Shown here one piece after another: positions 62,816-64,000 of a DNA stretch of 64,000 nt (positions are counted from its first letter, which is position 1; each line of letters starts with the position of its first letter). Below the pieces are notes generated by a model, which was not told where the DNA came from, ran no database searches, and saw only the letters and a list, made by a program, of their open reading frames with translations. Source of the stretch: Bradyrhizobium canariense (GTDB lineage Bacteria > Pseudomonadota > Alphaproteobacteria > Rhizobiales > Xanthobacteraceae). The translations under genes were made by a program, and so were the position numbers. The stretch is taken from positions 2,604,001-2,668,000 of the forward strand of contig NZ_LT629750.1 of NCBI RefSeq assembly GCF_900105125.1, in the 5' to 3' direction.

Positions 62816-63736
62816 ATGGCCGGCACCAAATCACTCCAGGATAAAGTCATCATCGTCACCGGCGCGGGACGCGGCATCGGCCGCGAGATCGCGCTGCTGT
62901 GTGCGGCCGAAGGCGCCAAGGTCGTGGTCAACGACCCCGGCGTAGCGGCCGACGGTTCGGGAACCAGCGCCGCGCCGGCCGAAGAAGTGGTCGAGGAAAT
63001 CAAGAAGCGCGGCGGCACCGCGGTTGCGAATTTCGAGACCGTTGCCGAAGCGATCCCGGCGAGCCGGATCGTCAAGGCGGCGACCGACCATTTCGGCAAG
63101 CTCGATGGCGTCGTCAACAATGCCGGCATTCTCCGTGACATGATCTTTCATCGCATGAGCGTGGAAGCGTTCGAATCCGTCATCAAGGTGCATTTGATGG
63201 GATCGTTCTACGTCTCCCATGCCGCCGCGCGGCTGTTCCGCGAGCAGGAAAGCGGCTCGTTCGTTCACTTCACCTCGACGTCGGGCCTTGTCGGCAATTT
63301 CGGTCAGGCCAATTACGCGGCAGCGAAACTCGGCATCGTTGGATTGTCGAAATCGATCGCGCTCGACATGAACCGCTTCAATGTGCGCTCGAACTGCATC
63401 TCGCCGTTCGCCTGGAGCCGCCTGATCGGAACCATTCCGACGGAAACCGAGGCCGAGAAGGCGCGCGTTGCAAAAATCCAGCAGATGGGACCGGAAAAGA
63501 TTGCCCCGGTCGCAGCCTATCTCCTGAGCGACGTCGCCAAGGACGTCACCGGACAGATCTTTGCGGTGCGTATGAACGAGATTTTCCTGATGAGCCAATC
63601 CCGCCCGCTGCGCTCGGTGCACCGCGGCGAAGGCTGGACGCCACAGACCATCGCCGAGCACGGCATGCCGGCGTTGAAGCCATCGTTCTACAAGCTCGAC
63701 CGCTCCGCCGACATTTTCAGCTGGGACGCGATCTAA
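62816..63736 (+). CDS. Short-chain dehydrogenase/reductase
   Basis: 306 residues from the ATG at 62816, with AAAGGAG seven bases upstream; an earlier in-frame start at 62783 is less likely. Rossmann motif TGAGRGIG, VVNNAG, the catalytic Ser in FTSTSG, and the YAAAK motif (ANYAAAKLG) are present. The longer C-terminus matches the hydroxyacyl-CoA dehydrogenase-like part of multifunctional enzyme type 2. With DUF35 and the thiolase it makes a plausible beta-oxidation-type module. Confidence 0.9.
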   Translation: MAGTKSLQDKVIIVTGAGRGIGREIALLCAAEGAKVVVNDPGVAADGSGTSAAPAEEVVEEIKKRGGTAVANFETVAEAIPASRIVKAATDHFGKLDGVVNNAGILRDMIFHRMSVEAFESVIKVHLMGSFYVSHAAARLFREQESGSFVHFTSTSGLVGNFGQANYAAAKLGIVGLSKSIALDMNRFNVRSNCISPFAWSRLIGTIPTETEAEKARVAKIQQMGPEKIAPVAAYLLSDVAKDVTGQIFAVRMNEIFLMSQSRPLRSVHRGEGWTPQTIAEHGMPALKPSFYKLDRSADIFSWDAI

Positions 63737-63758
63737 GATCTGAGAACATTTCCCAACG

Positions 63759-63878
63759 CGTCGTCCCGGCGAACGCCGGGACCTATAACCACCGGGCGCT
63801 ATTATCTAAAGAAGGTGTCTACCCGCTCGTCTAACTACAATTGCCGCGGCGTATCGGTCCCGGCATTCGCCGAGACAG
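63759..63878. repeat. Intergenic palindromic repeat family D
   Basis: Starts CGTCGTCCCGGCGAACGCCGGGAC and ends CGGTCCCGGCATTCGCCGAGAC. The outer ends are imperfect complements, and there is an inner CCCGGCGAACGCCGGG hairpin. From memory, such elements are common in Bradyrhizobium. It occupies the gap after the SDR gene. Its edges are approximate. Confidence 0.65.
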
Positions 63879-63943
63879 ATGGGCGTCGCTATCTCTGGTT
63901 GTTTCGAGAGTCTCGCCCGCTTTATGCCGGATTGCGGGCACAT

Positions 63944-63978
63944 GATTACCTCCCAACAAAAAAATATGGGAGGAAATC
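63944..63978 (+). promoter_or_regulatory. Hairpin enclosing the ribosome-binding site of the last gene
   Basis: GATTACCTCCCA (63944-63955) pairs with TGGGAGGAAATC (63967-63978) with one A-A mismatch and an 11-base A-rich loop. The right arm contains the GGGAGG ribosome-binding site and touches the ATG at 63979. If transcribed, it would hide the site from ribosomes. Confidence 0.5.
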
Positions 63979-64000
63979 ATGACAAGCCTACTGACCTTTC
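63979..64000 (+). CDS. 5' end of a gene cut by the window edge
   Basis: An ATG with GGGAGG seven bases upstream opens a frame MTSLLTF that runs off the window. It is on the strand of the DUF35-thiolase-SDR group. Too short to identify. Confidence 0.55.

Overview
The window is high-GC alphaproteobacterial chromosome, most like Bradyrhizobium or its relative Rhodopseudomonas. The reasons are the hopanoid gene set with a C-2 methylase candidate, several branched-chain-amino-acid-type (LIV) ABC transporters, and palindromic intergenic repeats of the kind I associate with Bradyrhizobiaceae. No rRNA, tRNA, CRISPR array, transposase or phage genes were seen. All family names come from reading the sequence; no database search was run.

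Region 1 (1-21 kb) is hopanoid lipid biology. The 3'-truncated hpnO and the hopanoid exporter gene hpnN are on the minus strand. The ispH-hpnH pair on the plus strand converges on a tightly coupled minus-strand operon hpnC-hpnD-hpnE-shc-hpnG. Together these genes make squalene from farnesyl diphosphate (HpnC/D/E), cyclise it to hopene (Shc), add an adenosyl side chain (HpnH), remove adenine (HpnG), aminate the side chain (HpnO) and move hopanoids to the outer membrane (HpnN). IspH supplies the C5 precursors. After small secreted-protein genes comes a second minus-strand group: eutB, hpnP (probable hopanoid C-2 methylase), eutC and a second MMPL/RND-type exporter. HpnP thus sits between the two ethanolamine ammonia-lyase subunits.

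Region 2 (21-30 kb) holds a chemotaxis receptor, a possible 47-residue membrane peptide, and a three-gene operon: transglutaminase/DUF2126, a circularly permuted ATP-grasp fused to alpha-E, and a second transglutaminase. Such sets are predicted to make and cleave peptide-like bonds, but the product is unknown.

Region 3 (30-34 kb) is accessory: an ORF-poor stretch that looks like a decayed interspersed repeat, two palindromic repeat families, an AT-richer uracil-DNA-glycosylase-like gene, a small secreted protein and an orphan Bug-type binding protein.

Region 4 (34-51 kb) is catabolic. A UxaA-family dehydratase, an HpaI-type aldolase and an Ldh-family dehydrogenase are followed on the same strand by a LIV-type ABC transporter with a fused LivM-LivG protein. 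Next come the regulator hpaR and the homoprotocatechuate meta-cleavage operon hpaH-hpaF-hpaE-hpaD-hpaG with a ThDP enzyme. An MFS transporter follows.

Region 5 (51-64 kb) starts with an AlkB and 2OG-oxygenase pair. It continues with a nine-gene minus-strand run: LIV binding protein, livH, livM, livG, livF, AtuA (DUF1446), AtuA C-terminal-like protein, amidase, DUF2848. Divergent from it are a DUF35 Zn-ribbon/OB protein, a thiolase and an SDR. This looks like uptake and CoA-linked breakdown of an unidentified compound. At the right edge a gene begins just after a hairpin that covers its ribosome-binding site.
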